Source: Bradyrhizobium tropiciagri (GTDB taxonomy: Bacteria > Pseudomonadota > Alphaproteobacteria > Rhizobiales > Xanthobacteraceae). Taken from it: DNA of 64,000 bases. Position numbers and translations under genes: made by a program. The stretch covers positions 107,328 through 171,327 of the forward strand of contig NZ_LFLZ01000012.1 of the NCBI RefSeq assembly GCF_001189845.1, read 5' to 3'. Below are positions 1 to 7,831 of the stretch, piece by piece; position 1 is the stretch's first letter; the number at the start of each line of letters is the position of its first letter. The notes below the pieces were generated by a model that worked only from the letters and a program-made list of their open reading frames with translations, ran no database searches and was not told where the DNA came from.

Positions 1-533
1 AGGCGGCTGAGGCGTGTGCGCCGGCGCCGGCAGACGCTGCGTCGGCGGGGCCGGCGCTCCCCGAAGTCGATCTTTCGAGCTTGCCCCCCGTCGAATCGAT
101 TGATGCGGCGACCGACATCACGGCTTTCCTGCGCGAGGGTATTCCGCAGGAGCTGAGCCGTGCGGCGCTGCGTCGTGCCTGGAGTGCCGATCCCGCGATC
201 CGCGATTTCGTGGGGCTGGCGGAGAACGCCTGGGACTTCAATGACCCGAACGCCATGGCCGGCTTCGGTCCCCTGGACTATTCGGCCGAGCAGGTTGGCG
301 CGCTCGTCCGTCGTATCGTCGGGGGGACGGTGGAGGCGGTCGAAAGCCTGGCCGACCCGCCCACCAAAGCGGCCGACGGGGGAGCGCAGGTGAGGACAAT
401 CAGCAATCCTCAACCGCTCCCGGAGCGCGCTGTCGAGGAATCGTCGCCCGATTCTGCTGCACCGCAACCCGTGCCTGCGAGTGAAGAGACTTCTATTCCG
501 CGCCGCACACACGGCGGGGCGCTGCCCAGGTAA
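1..533 (+). CDS. DUF3306 protein of formate dehydrogenase cluster (5' end cut by window edge)
   Basis: The reading frame is open from the left edge and ends at the TAA at 531-533. The stretch LPPVESI...FLREGIP...ALRRAWSADPAIRDF followed by an acidic, aromatic segment (residues from about position 78 on) matches the DUF3306 family, which is encoded almost exclusively beside formate dehydrogenase genes, normally after a DUF3305 gene. The C-terminal 60 residues are Pro/Ser/Glu-rich and look disordered. Its biochemical role is unknown; the genetic linkage suggests maturation or assembly of the enzyme encoded downstream. A TTG at 81 could be read as a start but the homologous region begins upstream of it, so I treat the gene as 5'-truncated by the window. 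Confidence 0.8.
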   Translation, partial: AAEACAPAPADAASAGPALPEVDLSSLPPVESIDAATDITAFLREGIPQELSRAALRRAWSADPAIRDFVGLAENAWDFNDPNAMAGFGPLDYSAEQVGALVRRIVGGTVEAVESLADPPTKAADGGAQVRTISNPQPLPERAVEESSPDSAAPQPVPASEETSIPRRTHGGALPR

Positions 534-562
534 ACCGCCCAAGTCGACTGCGACTAAATGCG

Positions 563-577
563 ATAGCTTCAAGCTAT
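563..577. promoter_or_regulatory. 15-bp palindrome upstream of fdh operon
   Basis: ATAGCTT-C-AAGCTAT is a perfect inverted repeat in the 122-base gap between the DUF3306 gene and the TorD gene. It sits just upstream of a candidate promoter (586-615), centred about 50 bases before the predicted start of transcription, which is a usual place for an activator site such as a LysR-type box. Binding protein unknown. Confidence 0.35.
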
Positions 578-585
578 GGCTGTCA

Positions 586-615
586 TTGACCGCTTCCCAA
601 CGCGCGCCGTAATCT
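586..615 (+). promoter_or_regulatory. candidate promoter of the fdh operon
   Basis: TTGACC (586-591), 18-base spacer, TAATCT (610-615); predicted transcript start near 622, 34 bases before the GTG at 656. This would start a second transcript inside the cluster, downstream of the DUF3306 gene. Sequence match only. Confidence 0.35.
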
Positions 616-655
616 TTCATCCGCAACGCAATTGGCCCCTGGGACGGAGGTCGGC

Positions 656-1429
656 GTGCGCGATGTGGGACTTGAACGTGCCATCGATGCCGCGGGCGGC
701 GTTGCCGAGCTTGCCCGGAAGATAGGTATTGCCCAGCCCTCAGTGTCGAACTGGAACCGGGTGCCTGCTCAGCGTGTGATCGCGGTCGAGGCCGTAACAG
801 GCGTGTCGCGTAAGCTGCTTCGTCCCGATCTCTACAACGAGCCGATGGGTGACGCAGTCGATCCGATCGATGCCGCGCGCGCTCGGGAATACGCGCTGCT
901 TGCGAACCTGCTTTGGTCCGCGCCGTCGGCCGCATTGCTTGGGCAGATCGCGCAGCTAGAGGGCGATGCGACGCCGCTCGGGCGCGCCCACGCAGCGCTT
1001 GCCGATGCCGCGTCGGTTGCCGTCGCATCCGAGGTCGAACGCGAATATTTCGATCTGTTCGTCGGCCTCGGTCGTGGCGAGTTGCTACCTTACGCGTCGT
1101 ATTACCTGACCGGCTTTCTCAACGAACGTCCCTTGTCGCGCCTGCGCGACGATCTGGCTCTGCTCGGCATCGAGCGGACGGAGAACAATTTTGAGCCGGA
1201 GGATCACGCGGGGACGTTGTGCGAGATCATGGCGGACCTTGCGGCAGGGCGCCTTTCGGTATCGCCGGACGCACAGCGCGCCTTCTTCGAAAAGCACGTC
1301 TCGCTCTGGATGGGACGGTTATTCGTCGACATGGAGAAGGCGGAAAGCGCCAGATTCTACCGGTCGGTCGGGACGCTCGGGCGGGTTTTTCTGGAAATAG
1401 AAGCCGAGGCTTTCACGTACGCCAACTGA
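656..1429 (+). CDS. TorD/DmsD-type redox-enzyme chaperone with N-terminal HTH
   Basis: About 257 residues. Residues 1-60 form a YdaS/Cro-like helix-turn-helix (AGGVAELARKIGIAQPSVSNW...RVIAVEAVTGVSRKLLRPDLY). From about residue 72 a TorD-family all-helical chaperone domain follows (YALLANLLWSAPS; EYFDLFVGLGRGELLPYASYYLTGFL; EPEDHAGTLCEIMADL). TorD-like proteins bind TAT signal peptides of molybdoenzymes and hold them until the cofactor is inserted. The client is presumably the catalytic subunit at 1679. I chose GTG 656 because GGACGGAGG lies 5 bases before it; an upstream TTG (632) has no ribosome site. The fused DNA-binding-type domain is unusual for a chaperone and could feed back on operon expression, which is inference. 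Confidence 0.85.
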   Translation: MRDVGLERAIDAAGGVAELARKIGIAQPSVSNWNRVPAQRVIAVEAVTGVSRKLLRPDLYNEPMGDAVDPIDAARAREYALLANLLWSAPSAALLGQIAQLEGDATPLGRAHAALADAASVAVASEVEREYFDLFVGLGRGELLPYASYYLTGFLNERPLSRLRDDLALLGIERTENNFEPEDHAGTLCEIMADLAAGRLSVSPDAQRAFFEKHVSLWMGRLFVDMEKAESARFYRSVGTLGRVFLEIEAEAFTYAN

Positions 1430-1457
1430 CCGGCACCGCTGGTCCAGGAGTCACGCG

Positions 1458-1667
1458 ATGAGAGATGAGAGGAAAATGACGGCCGGCCGCCGCGACTTTC
1501 TTCGCAAGGTCGGAATCGGCACCGTCGGGGCGGGAGCGACGCTTGCCGCACCCTTGATCGCGCCGGCGCAAGCGGACAGCGAGACCGACGATGAGAAACG
1601 CAAGGCGCGCTACAAGGAAACCGACCACGTGAAGGCCTATTACCGCGTCAATCGTTACCCTGGTTGA
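1458..1667 (+). CDS. Short TAT-signal protein of formate dehydrogenase region
   Basis: 69 residues with a twin-arginine motif (GRRDFLRKVG) followed by a hydrophobic segment ending in APAQA, then a short charged tail ending HVKAYYRVNRYPG. This matches the small formate-dehydrogenase-associated TAT peptide family that sits between the TorD-like and catalytic subunit genes in proteobacteria. AGGAG at 1446-1450 supports ATG 1458; ATG 1476 is a second possibility. The stop overlaps an ATG (TGATG at 1665-1669), so translation is probably coupled to the next gene. Function unknown: a small structural subunit or export helper. Confidence 0.8.
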   Translation: MRDERKMTAGRRDFLRKVGIGTVGAGATLAAPLIAPAQADSETDDEKRKARYKETDHVKAYYRVNRYPG

Positions 1668-1678
1668 TGGAGGCGGCC

Positions 1679-4627
1679 GTGCTGATCAAGAGAACACAAC
1701 AGCGTTCCGAAATCGCCTCAAATGGGTCCATCGCGGCAGGTTTGTCCCGGCAAAGGAGTGGTTTCGACCGTCGCACTTTCCTGCGCCGCTCGGGCCTTGC
1801 TGGCGGTGCGCTCGCCGCGTTGAGCACGCTGCCGCCCGGCAGCGTGCGGACGGCAAAAGCGGCCATGGCAGGTCCGCTCACATCCGGGGCGACGGTGCGG
1901 AAGAGCATTTGCACGCACTGTTCGGTGGGATGCACCGTGACCGCAGAGGTGTTGAACGGGGTCTGGATTGGTCAGGAGCCGAGCTGGGACTCTCCGATCA
2001 ATCGCGGATCGCATTGTGCGAAGGGCGCGTCCGTGCGCGAACTCGTGCACAGCGAGCGCCGGCTCCGCTATCCGATGAAGCTGGTGGATGGACAGTGGAC
2101 GCGCGTCTCCTGGGACACCGCGATCAACGAGATCGGCGACAAGCTGTTCGAAATTCGCGGGAGGTCCGGTCCCGATTCCGTTTACTGGCTCGGATCGGCC
2201 AAGATGACCAACGAAGGCTCCTATCTTTTCCGCAAGCTCGGCGCATTCTGGGGCACCAACAACACCGACCATCAGGCACGCATCTGCCACTCGACGACCG
2301 TCACCGGCGTGGCCAACACCTGGGGCTACGGTGCGATGACGAACAGCTACAACGATATCCGCAACGCCAAGACCCAGATGATCATGGGCGGGAATCCGGC
2401 CGAGGCGCATCCGGTCTCGTTACAGCATCTGCTCGAGGGCAAGGAGCTTCAAAGAGCAAACTTCATCGTCATCGATCCGCGCCTGACACGGACCGCGGCC
2501 CACGCGACCGAGTATGTCCGGATGCGGCCAGGCACCGACATCCCGGTGCTCTATGGCATCATGTGGCACATCCTGCAGAACGGCTGGGAGGACAAGGAGT
2601 TCATCAGGCAGCGGGTCTACGGGTTCGACGACCTCCGCAAGGAGGTGGAGAAATGGAATCCGGAGGAAGTCGAGCGTGTCAGCGGCATTCCCGGAGAACA
2701 GCTCAAGCGTGTCGCCAAGATGTTCGCGACGGAAAAGCCGTCGACACTGATCTGGGCCATGGGTCAGACCCAGAAGACGGTCGGTACTGCCAACGTGCGG
2801 GCGAGTTGCATCCTGCTTCTGATGACTGGAAATGTCGGTGGACCGGGCATGGGCGCCAACATCTTCCGCGGCCACGACAATGTGCAGGGAGCGACCGACG
2901 TCGGGCTCGATATCGTCACGCTGCCGTTCTACTACGGCCTTGCCGAAGGCGCTTGGAAGCACTGGGCACGGGTTTGGGAAGTCGACTACGACTTCCTGAA
3001 GTCGCGCTTCGACTCCAAGCAGCTCATGGAAGCTCCAGGCATTCCGCTGACCCGCTGGTTCGAGGCGGCGACCCTTCCGAAGGAGCAAGTCGCGCAAAAG
3101 GACAACGTGCGGGCGGTGTTCGTGCAGGGACATGCCAGCAACAGCATCACGCGCGTTCCGGAGTCCCTCAATGGTCTGAAGGCACTCGAGCTGCTCGTCA
3201 TCGCCGACCCGCATCCGACCACCTGGGCATCGCTGGCGGTCGAAGCGGGACGCAAGAACGGCGTCTACATTCTTCCGGTGGCCACGCAATTCGAGTGCAA
3301 GGGGTCGCGCGTGGCCTCGAATCGCTCGCTGCAGTGGGGAGAGCAGATCGTCAAGCCGATATTCGAATCAAAGGATGACCTCGAAGTCATCTATCTGATG
3401 GCGAAGAAGTGCGGCCTTGCCGACCAGATGTTCAAGAACATCAAGGTCGAGAACAATCTGCCGGAGGCTGAAGATGTCTTGCGTGAGATGAATCGCGGAA
3501 GCTGGTCGACCGGCTACTGCGGACAGTCGCCCGAACGTCTCAAGGCGCACATGAAGAACCAGGCCAAGTTCGACCTCCTGACCATGCGGGCGCCCAAGGA
3601 CGACCCCGAGGTCGGCGGCGACTATTATGGCCTGCCGTGGCCGTGCTGGGGCTCGCCCGAGGTGCGGCATCCGGGCACCCCGCTGCTCTACAATACCAAT
3701 CTGGCTGTGATGGATGGCGGCGGTACGTTCCGTCCGCGCTTCGGAATCGAGCGCGAGGAGAAGCTGCCTGACGGCACGACGCGGAAGGTGAGCCTGCTTG
3801 CGGACGGTTCCTATTCCAAGGGCTCGGAGATCACGGACGGCTATCCGGAATTCACGCTGGCGAGCCTGAAGAAGCTCGGCTGGGATAAGGACCTCAGCGA
3901 GGCGGAGATGGCCACCATCACCAGGATCAACTCAGCCAATCCCGATGCGGTGTCATGGTCGCTCGACCTGTCCGGCGGCATCCAGCGCGTGGCGCTCAAA
4001 CATGGCTGCGTGCCTTATGGCAACGGCAAGGCGCGCATGAACGCGTTCGGTCTGCCTGACCCCATTCCGGTTCATCGCGAACCGATCTACACGCCGCGCG
4101 TCGATCTGGTCGCGAAATATCCGACGCTGCCCGATGCCAAGCAGTTCCGGATGCCGAACATCGGCTTCTCCGTGCAGAAGGCCGCGGTGGAGAAGGGGAT
4201 CGCTAAGCAATTCCCGCTCATCCTGTCCTCGGGGCGTCTCGTCGAATACGAGGGGGGCGGCGAAGAAACACGCACCAATCCGTGGCTTGCCGAATTGCAG
4301 CAGGACATGTTCATCGAGATCAATCCCACCGACGCCGCCGATCGTGGCATCAAGGACGGCGGCTGGGTCTGGGTGACTGGCGCCGAAAACAATTCGCGCG
4401 CCAGGATGAAGGCGCTCGTGACCGAACGCGTCGGCAAGGGGGTCGCCTGGATGCCCTTCCACTTCGGCGGCTGGTTCGCAGGCAAGGATCTGCGCGGCAA
4501 TTATCCGAAGGGCACCGATCCGATCGTGCTCGGTGAAAGCGCGAACACGATCACCACTTACGGATACGATCCGGCGACCGGCATGCAGGAGCCCAAAGTC
4601 ACCCTCTGCCAGATCGCAGCGGCATAA
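1679..4627 (+). CDS. fdhA: Formate dehydrogenase catalytic subunit (Mo/W-bis-MGD, TAT-exported)
   Basis: 982 residues from GTG 1679, which has GGAGG five bases upstream; ATG 1667 overlapping the previous stop is the alternative. TAT motif FDRRTFLRRSG at residues 29-39, then a hydrophobic stretch. The N-terminal 4Fe-4S ligands are Cys78, Cys81, Cys85 and Cys113 (CTHCSVGC...C). HQARICHS places Cys203 where E. coli FdnG has selenocysteine, followed by the conserved His; GAMTNSYNDIRNA and GGNPAEAHPVS are family signatures. The C-terminal molydopterin-dinucleotide binding domain spans about residues 840-975. It oxidises formate to CO2 in the periplasm and passes electrons to the FeS subunit and the cytochrome b. 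The metal may be Mo or W; the tungstate transporter genes nearby fit W, but that is inference. Confidence 0.95.
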   Translation: MLIKRTQQRSEIASNGSIAAGLSRQRSGFDRRTFLRRSGLAGGALAALSTLPPGSVRTAKAAMAGPLTSGATVRKSICTHCSVGCTVTAEVLNGVWIGQEPSWDSPINRGSHCAKGASVRELVHSERRLRYPMKLVDGQWTRVSWDTAINEIGDKLFEIRGRSGPDSVYWLGSAKMTNEGSYLFRKLGAFWGTNNTDHQARICHSTTVTGVANTWGYGAMTNSYNDIRNAKTQMIMGGNPAEAHPVSLQHLLEGKELQRANFIVIDPRLTRTAAHATEYVRMRPGTDIPVLYGIMWHILQNGWEDKEFIRQRVYGFDDLRKEVEKWNPEEVERVSGIPGEQLKRVAKMFATEKPSTLIWAMGQTQKTVGTANVRASCILLLMTGNVGGPGMGANIFRGHDNVQGATDVGLDIVTLPFYYGLAEGAWKHWARVWEVDYDFLKSRFDSKQLMEAPGIPLTRWFEAATLPKEQVAQKDNVRAVFVQGHASNSITRVPESLNGLKALELLVIADPHPTTWASLAVEAGRKNGVYILPVATQFECKGSRVASNRSLQWGEQIVKPIFESKDDLEVIYLMAKKCGLADQMFKNIKVENNLPEAEDVLREMNRGSWSTGYCGQSPERLKAHMKNQAKFDLLTMRAPKDDPEVGGDYYGLPWPCWGSPEVRHPGTPLLYNTNLAVMDGGGTFRPRFGIEREEKLPDGTTRKVSLLADGSYSKGSEITDGYPEFTLASLKKLGWDKDLSEAEMATITRINSANPDAVSWSLDLSGGIQRVALKHGCVPYGNGKARMNAFGLPDPIPVHREPIYTPRVDLVAKYPTLPDAKQFRMPNIGFSVQKAAVEKGIAKQFPLILSSGRLVEYEGGGEETRTNPWLAELQQDMFIEINPTDAADRGIKDGGWVWVTGAENNSRARMKALVTERVGKGVAWMPFHFGGWFAGKDLRGNYPKGTDPIVLGESANTITTYGYDPATGMQEPKVTLCQIAAA

Positions 4628-4639
4628 GGAGCAACGACC

Positions 4640-5236
4640 ATGGCACGTATGAAATTCCTCTGCGACGCCGACCGTTGCATCGAATGCAATGCCTGCGTCA
4701 CCGCCTGCAAGAACGAGCACGAGGTGCCCTGGGGCATCAACCGGCGCCGCGTCGTCACCATCAATGACGGCAAACCTGGTGAGCGTTCGGTCTCGATGGC
4801 CTGCATGCATTGCACCGACGCCCCATGCGCGGCGGTGTGCCCGGTGAACTGCATCTACACGACGGCAGACGGTGTCGTGCTTCATTCCAAGGACCTGTGC
4901 ATCGGCTGTGGTTATTGCTTCTACGCCTGCCCGTTCGGCGCGCCGCAATATCCGAAGGTCGGCAACTTCGGCTCGCGCGGCAAGATGGACAAGTGCACGT
5001 TCTGCGCCGGAGGGCCCGAGGCCGACGGCAGCAAGGAGGAGTACGAGAAATATGGCGCAAACCGTCTCGCCGAAGGCAAGTTGCCGCTCTGCGCCGAGAT
5101 GTGCTCGACCAAATCATTGCTTGCCGGCGACGGCGAAATCATTGCCCAGATTTACAAGGAGCGTGTGATGAAGCGCGGTTACGGCTCTGGCGCCTGGGGC
5201 TGGAAGACCGCGTATCGCGAGACGATCGAGTCTTGA
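4640..5236 (+). CDS. fdhB: Formate dehydrogenase iron-sulfur subunit
   Basis: 198 residues with four ferredoxin-type cysteine clusters: CDADRCIECNACVTAC near residues 8-23, CMHCTDAPCAAVCP near 54-67, CIGCGYCFYACP near 87-98, and CTFC...CAEMC near 115-155. This is the FDH beta-type electron relay that carries electrons from the catalytic subunit to the cytochrome b. AAGGAGCAACGACC precedes ATG 4640, 12 bases after the catalytic subunit's stop. No transmembrane anchor is visible, so it is probably carried across the membrane with the TAT-tagged catalytic subunit. Confidence 0.93.
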   Translation: MARMKFLCDADRCIECNACVTACKNEHEVPWGINRRRVVTINDGKPGERSVSMACMHCTDAPCAAVCPVNCIYTTADGVVLHSKDLCIGCGYCFYACPFGAPQYPKVGNFGSRGKMDKCTFCAGGPEADGSKEEYEKYGANRLAEGKLPLCAEMCSTKSLLAGDGEIIAQIYKERVMKRGYGSGAWGWKTAYRETIES

Positions 5237-5278
5237 AAAACCGCATCGCCAGCGATCACCCACTATCGGGAGGAATTG

Positions 5279-6277
5279 ATGGTGTGTCTTGCGCGATTTG
5301 CCCGGCTCGTCATTGGCACGGGCGTGCTGCTGCTGCTCATCTCCGCGGCTTCACCGTCCGGCGCCCAGCAGGTCAACCCGACGGCGAGCTCAGTCAAGGA
5401 GCAGCAGCTCCTCCAGGAACTGAACCGGATCCAGGGACGCGTCAGCATTCCGGACCAGCGCTCCGGCGTGCTTGAGCAGCCGGCAGGCCGTGAATGGCGT
5501 GAGTTCCGGAACGTGACGCTGCACTGGATAGGCGGTATCGCCATTCTTGGCATGCTTGCGGCGTTGATCATCTTCTATCTGAGCCGCGGCATGGTGCGGC
5601 TTCAGAGCGGTCGTTCGGGTCGGACCCTTGTGCGTTTCAGCTCATTCGAACGCTTCGTGCACTGGATGACGGCGACCTGCTTCATCATTCTCGCGCTTTC
5701 GGGATTGAACATCACCTTCGGCCGTACGCTGCTTCTGCCCTTGATGGGTCACGAAGCGTTTTCCGAATGGTCGCAATGGGCGAAGTATGCGCACAACTAT
5801 TTGAGCTTTCCGTTCACGATTGGCGTCGTTCTGATCTTCCTGATGTGGCTCGCTGGCAATCTCCCGAATAAGGTGGATGTCGCGTGGCTCAAGCGCGGCG
5901 GCGGCATCGTGGGTCACGACCATCCGCCGGCCTATCGTTTCAACGCCGGCCAGAAGGCAATCTATTGGGTCGTTGTCATCGGCGGGGGCCTGGTGGCAGC
6001 CACCGGATATGAGCTGATGTTCCCCTTCTATCTATCGGGTATCGAAGGGATGCAGCTCGCGCAGGTCGTCCACGCCACCGCGGCGATGCTGTTCATGGCT
6101 GTGATGCTGGCCCACATCTATATCGGCACGATCGGTATGGAGGGTGCGTTCGAGGCGATGGGTAGCGGCACCGTCGACGTCAACTGGGCGAGGGAGCACC
6201 ATAGCCTCTGGCTCGAAGAGGAGAATGCGCGGACCGGCGCAAACGACGCGCGAACTCAGCCCTCTGCCGCGGAGTAG
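5279..6277 (+). CDS. Formate dehydrogenase gamma subunit (cytochrome b)
   Basis: About 332 residues: an N-terminal signal-like segment (LVIGTGVLLLLISAASPSGA), a periplasmic stretch, then five or so membrane helices with candidate haem-ligand histidines in ERFVHWMTA, KYAHNYLSF, QVVHATAAML and LAHIYIGT. This is the cytochrome b561-type membrane anchor that hands formate electrons to the quinone pool. GGGAGGA ends five bases before ATG 5279; the TTG at 5276 is less likely. It ends the operon: the next gene is on the other strand. Confidence 0.92.
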   Translation: MVCLARFARLVIGTGVLLLLISAASPSGAQQVNPTASSVKEQQLLQELNRIQGRVSIPDQRSGVLEQPAGREWREFRNVTLHWIGGIAILGMLAALIIFYLSRGMVRLQSGRSGRTLVRFSSFERFVHWMTATCFIILALSGLNITFGRTLLLPLMGHEAFSEWSQWAKYAHNYLSFPFTIGVVLIFLMWLAGNLPNKVDVAWLKRGGGIVGHDHPPAYRFNAGQKAIYWVVVIGGGLVAATGYELMFPFYLSGIEGMQLAQVVHATAAMLFMAVMLAHIYIGTIGMEGAFEAMGSGTVDVNWAREHHSLWLEEENARTGANDARTQPSAAE

Positions 6278-6313
6278 GTGGCGCACGCAGCCCGAGACGT
6301 TTAGCGCATCCCG

Positions 6314-6436
6314 CTAAAGCCGCACGCCCGTCGTTGCAAAGGCCTGTTGGACCGGCTCCTGTAGACCGTTTAGAACCGCGGCCGCGAGCACTGCCAAGAC
6401 GATGGCGGCCGTGCAGGCGAGCAAGAAGGACTTCAT
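6314..6436 (-). CDS. Small membrane peptide, 40 residues
   Basis: A short frame: MKSFLLACTAAIVLAV..., one hydrophobic helix (residues 3-23), then NGLQEPVQQAFATTGVRL and TAG. GGGAGA lies upstream of the ATG at 6436. Single-helix peptides ending in VQ(Q/P)AF.T.GVRL are, as I recall, encoded in many Bradyrhizobium and Rhodopseudomonas genomes without known function. It is convergent with the cytochrome b gene (37 bases between the stops). Confidence 0.6.
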   Translation of the reverse strand: MKSFLLACTAAIVLAVLAAAVLNGLQEPVQQAFATTGVRL

Positions 6437-6960
6437 CGCTGTTCTCCCAAAAGCCGGGATGTTGTGAGCTTACACAAAACGGCTCTTCGCGGATAGCGTT
6501 GTGATGCCATCAAGTAGTCCTGGCTCGAAACGGTCGTAGAACAATCCCGTCCTTGTGCAGGGCACAATGTGCGCACCGGCGAGATCAAAGCTGCTTCTTG
6601 TCGTTGACGGTATCGCAAGAATTCGAGTGCGATGGGCCATTTTGACTTCAGTCGCACAGCCGCTTAGTCGATTGCCTCCAATACTTCCCGAGTAGTGGGA
6701 ACAGTCGCTACCGCGTGGTTTGGCGTAGGTTTGGGTGTGCCGATTCTACGCTTCCTTTCATCGCCGGGCACTCTCCAAAGCTATGACTTCCACTTAACCT
6801 GATCCGGGGCAGACTTTCATCCTGCTTCAGCCAGGTGAGTATTGTGGCGCATTGCAGCGTGCAGAAAGGTCGGAGGTCGGTGGACCAAAGCTTCAGTCGA
6901 AGGAAGGCGGCTCTTGGCGCAAACCAGACCTTCGGCCGGTGCCGTATGTCTCAGAAGGTG
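6437..6960. other. Gap of about 520 bases without a recognised gene
   Basis: No frame with convincing codon use on either strand. The sequence is less GC-biased than its surroundings. It lies where the missing 3' part of the czcC-like gene and czcBA would be expected, so it probably contains a deletion or rearrangement junction near 6960. I saw no transposase fragment or terminal inverted repeat. Confidence 0.4.
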
Positions 6961-7311
6961 TCAATCGGCTTGCCCCGCCGCGATACGCGCCTCGCGCTTC
7001 CCGAACCATTCGAAGGCCTGGCTAATCTGGAGCGTGGTTTCTGCTGATTTCGTGCCGCGGTAGGGGCCGCTTCCGAAGGAATTGTCCTGCTCGTACGACA
7101 GATCGGGATTCAGCAGCGCTCCGGCCTGAATACGCTGGCCGGTGGCGATGCCCACGTCGCGGTCAGCGGCAGTTAAACGGGGGCTGGCGACGAGCGCGCG
7201 CGCCAGCGCGCCTCTCATCGTGAGGGTCTGCGAATACGACGCACATGCGAGCCACGGGCTGGCTAGAAATGCGGCCGCGCACGCAAGACGCGTGACTGTC
7301 TTGACGAACAT
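6961..7311 (-). pseudogene. CzcC/TolC-like outer membrane factor, N-terminal fragment
   Basis: Only 116 residues remain of a family that is normally about 420. The fragment has a signal peptide (MFVKTVTRLACAAAFLASPWLACA) and the family's first helix pair: LTMRGALARALVASPRLTAAD, GQRIQAGALLNPDLSYEQDN and QISQAFEWFGKREARIAAGQA. These proteins form the outer-membrane duct of RND heavy-metal pumps. The frame ends at once after GQAD and no continuation is found in other frames toward 6437, so this is a deletion remnant. It lies 54 bases downstream of the small gene at 7366-7719 on the same strand, the usual leader of such operons. Confidence 0.75.
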
Positions 7312-7365
7312 GAAGAGCTACCTGACGAACCCAATCGATCGAGCGCTTGCGCTCCGAAGACGCGT

Positions 7366-7719
7366 TCAGACCAGGCGTTTGGGCGGTGGCGTGTCAAGCC
7401 GGGGATGGTCTTCCAGGACGAACATCGGCGTCGTAAAGGCCGGGGCCATTGGCTTCGCCTGCGGCGCCACGATCAGCACCAGTGCCGGCAGCAGGAGAGG
7501 CACGCAGGTGTAGCAATGATCGACTACGGTGACGGATTTCTTGGTCCCTGGGTCGGCCTTTTCCTGGGCAACGTCCGCAACGACCTGACCGGCGACTTCC
7601 AGCGTCTCCTCTGCACAGGAAATCTCTCCGCCAATTCCGACCAGGACATAGGCCATCGCGAGGAACCCTGTCAGGAACCCCCGCAGAACAGATAGTCTCC
7701 GCCCGCTTTTCCGCCTCAT
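7366..7719 (-). CDS. Small exported protein of czc-type metal efflux operons
   Basis: 117 residues with an Arg-rich start, one hydrophobic segment (VLRGFLTGFLAMAYVLVGIGG), a short HCYTCVP motif that could bind metal, a second hydrophobic stretch (LLLPALVLIVAP) and the tail DTPPPKRLV. Small proteins with a His-Cys-x-x-Cys motif and a terminal PPPK often precede czcC in alphaproteobacterial cobalt-zinc-cadmium efflux operons; I make the link from this pattern and from the czcC fragment directly downstream. With the pump genes gone it is probably a relic, although its own frame is intact. Confidence 0.5.
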   Translation of the reverse strand: MRRKSGRRLSVLRGFLTGFLAMAYVLVGIGGEISCAEETLEVAGQVVADVAQEKADPGTKKSVTVVDHCYTCVPLLLPALVLIVAPQAKPMAPAFTTPMFVLEDHPRLDTPPPKRLV

Positions 7720-7831
7720 ATGCTCACCGATAGCAAGGTTCGGCTGGTGGTACCATCATAAACATAGAGTTTTATGCGGCCGAACTGCTATCGCAGACGC
7801 GGAGTGGCTGGGGTCCAGGGAGAGCATGATT

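Noticed and set aside
2285..2287. Possible selenocysteine in the formate dehydrogenase
   Set aside because: The codon is TGC (Cys203), not TGA, so it is a Cys-type enzyme.
6437..6960. Insertion sequence between the fdh operon and the czc remnant
   Set aside because: No transposase-like frame and no terminal inverted repeats; I keep it as a gap with a probable deletion junction.
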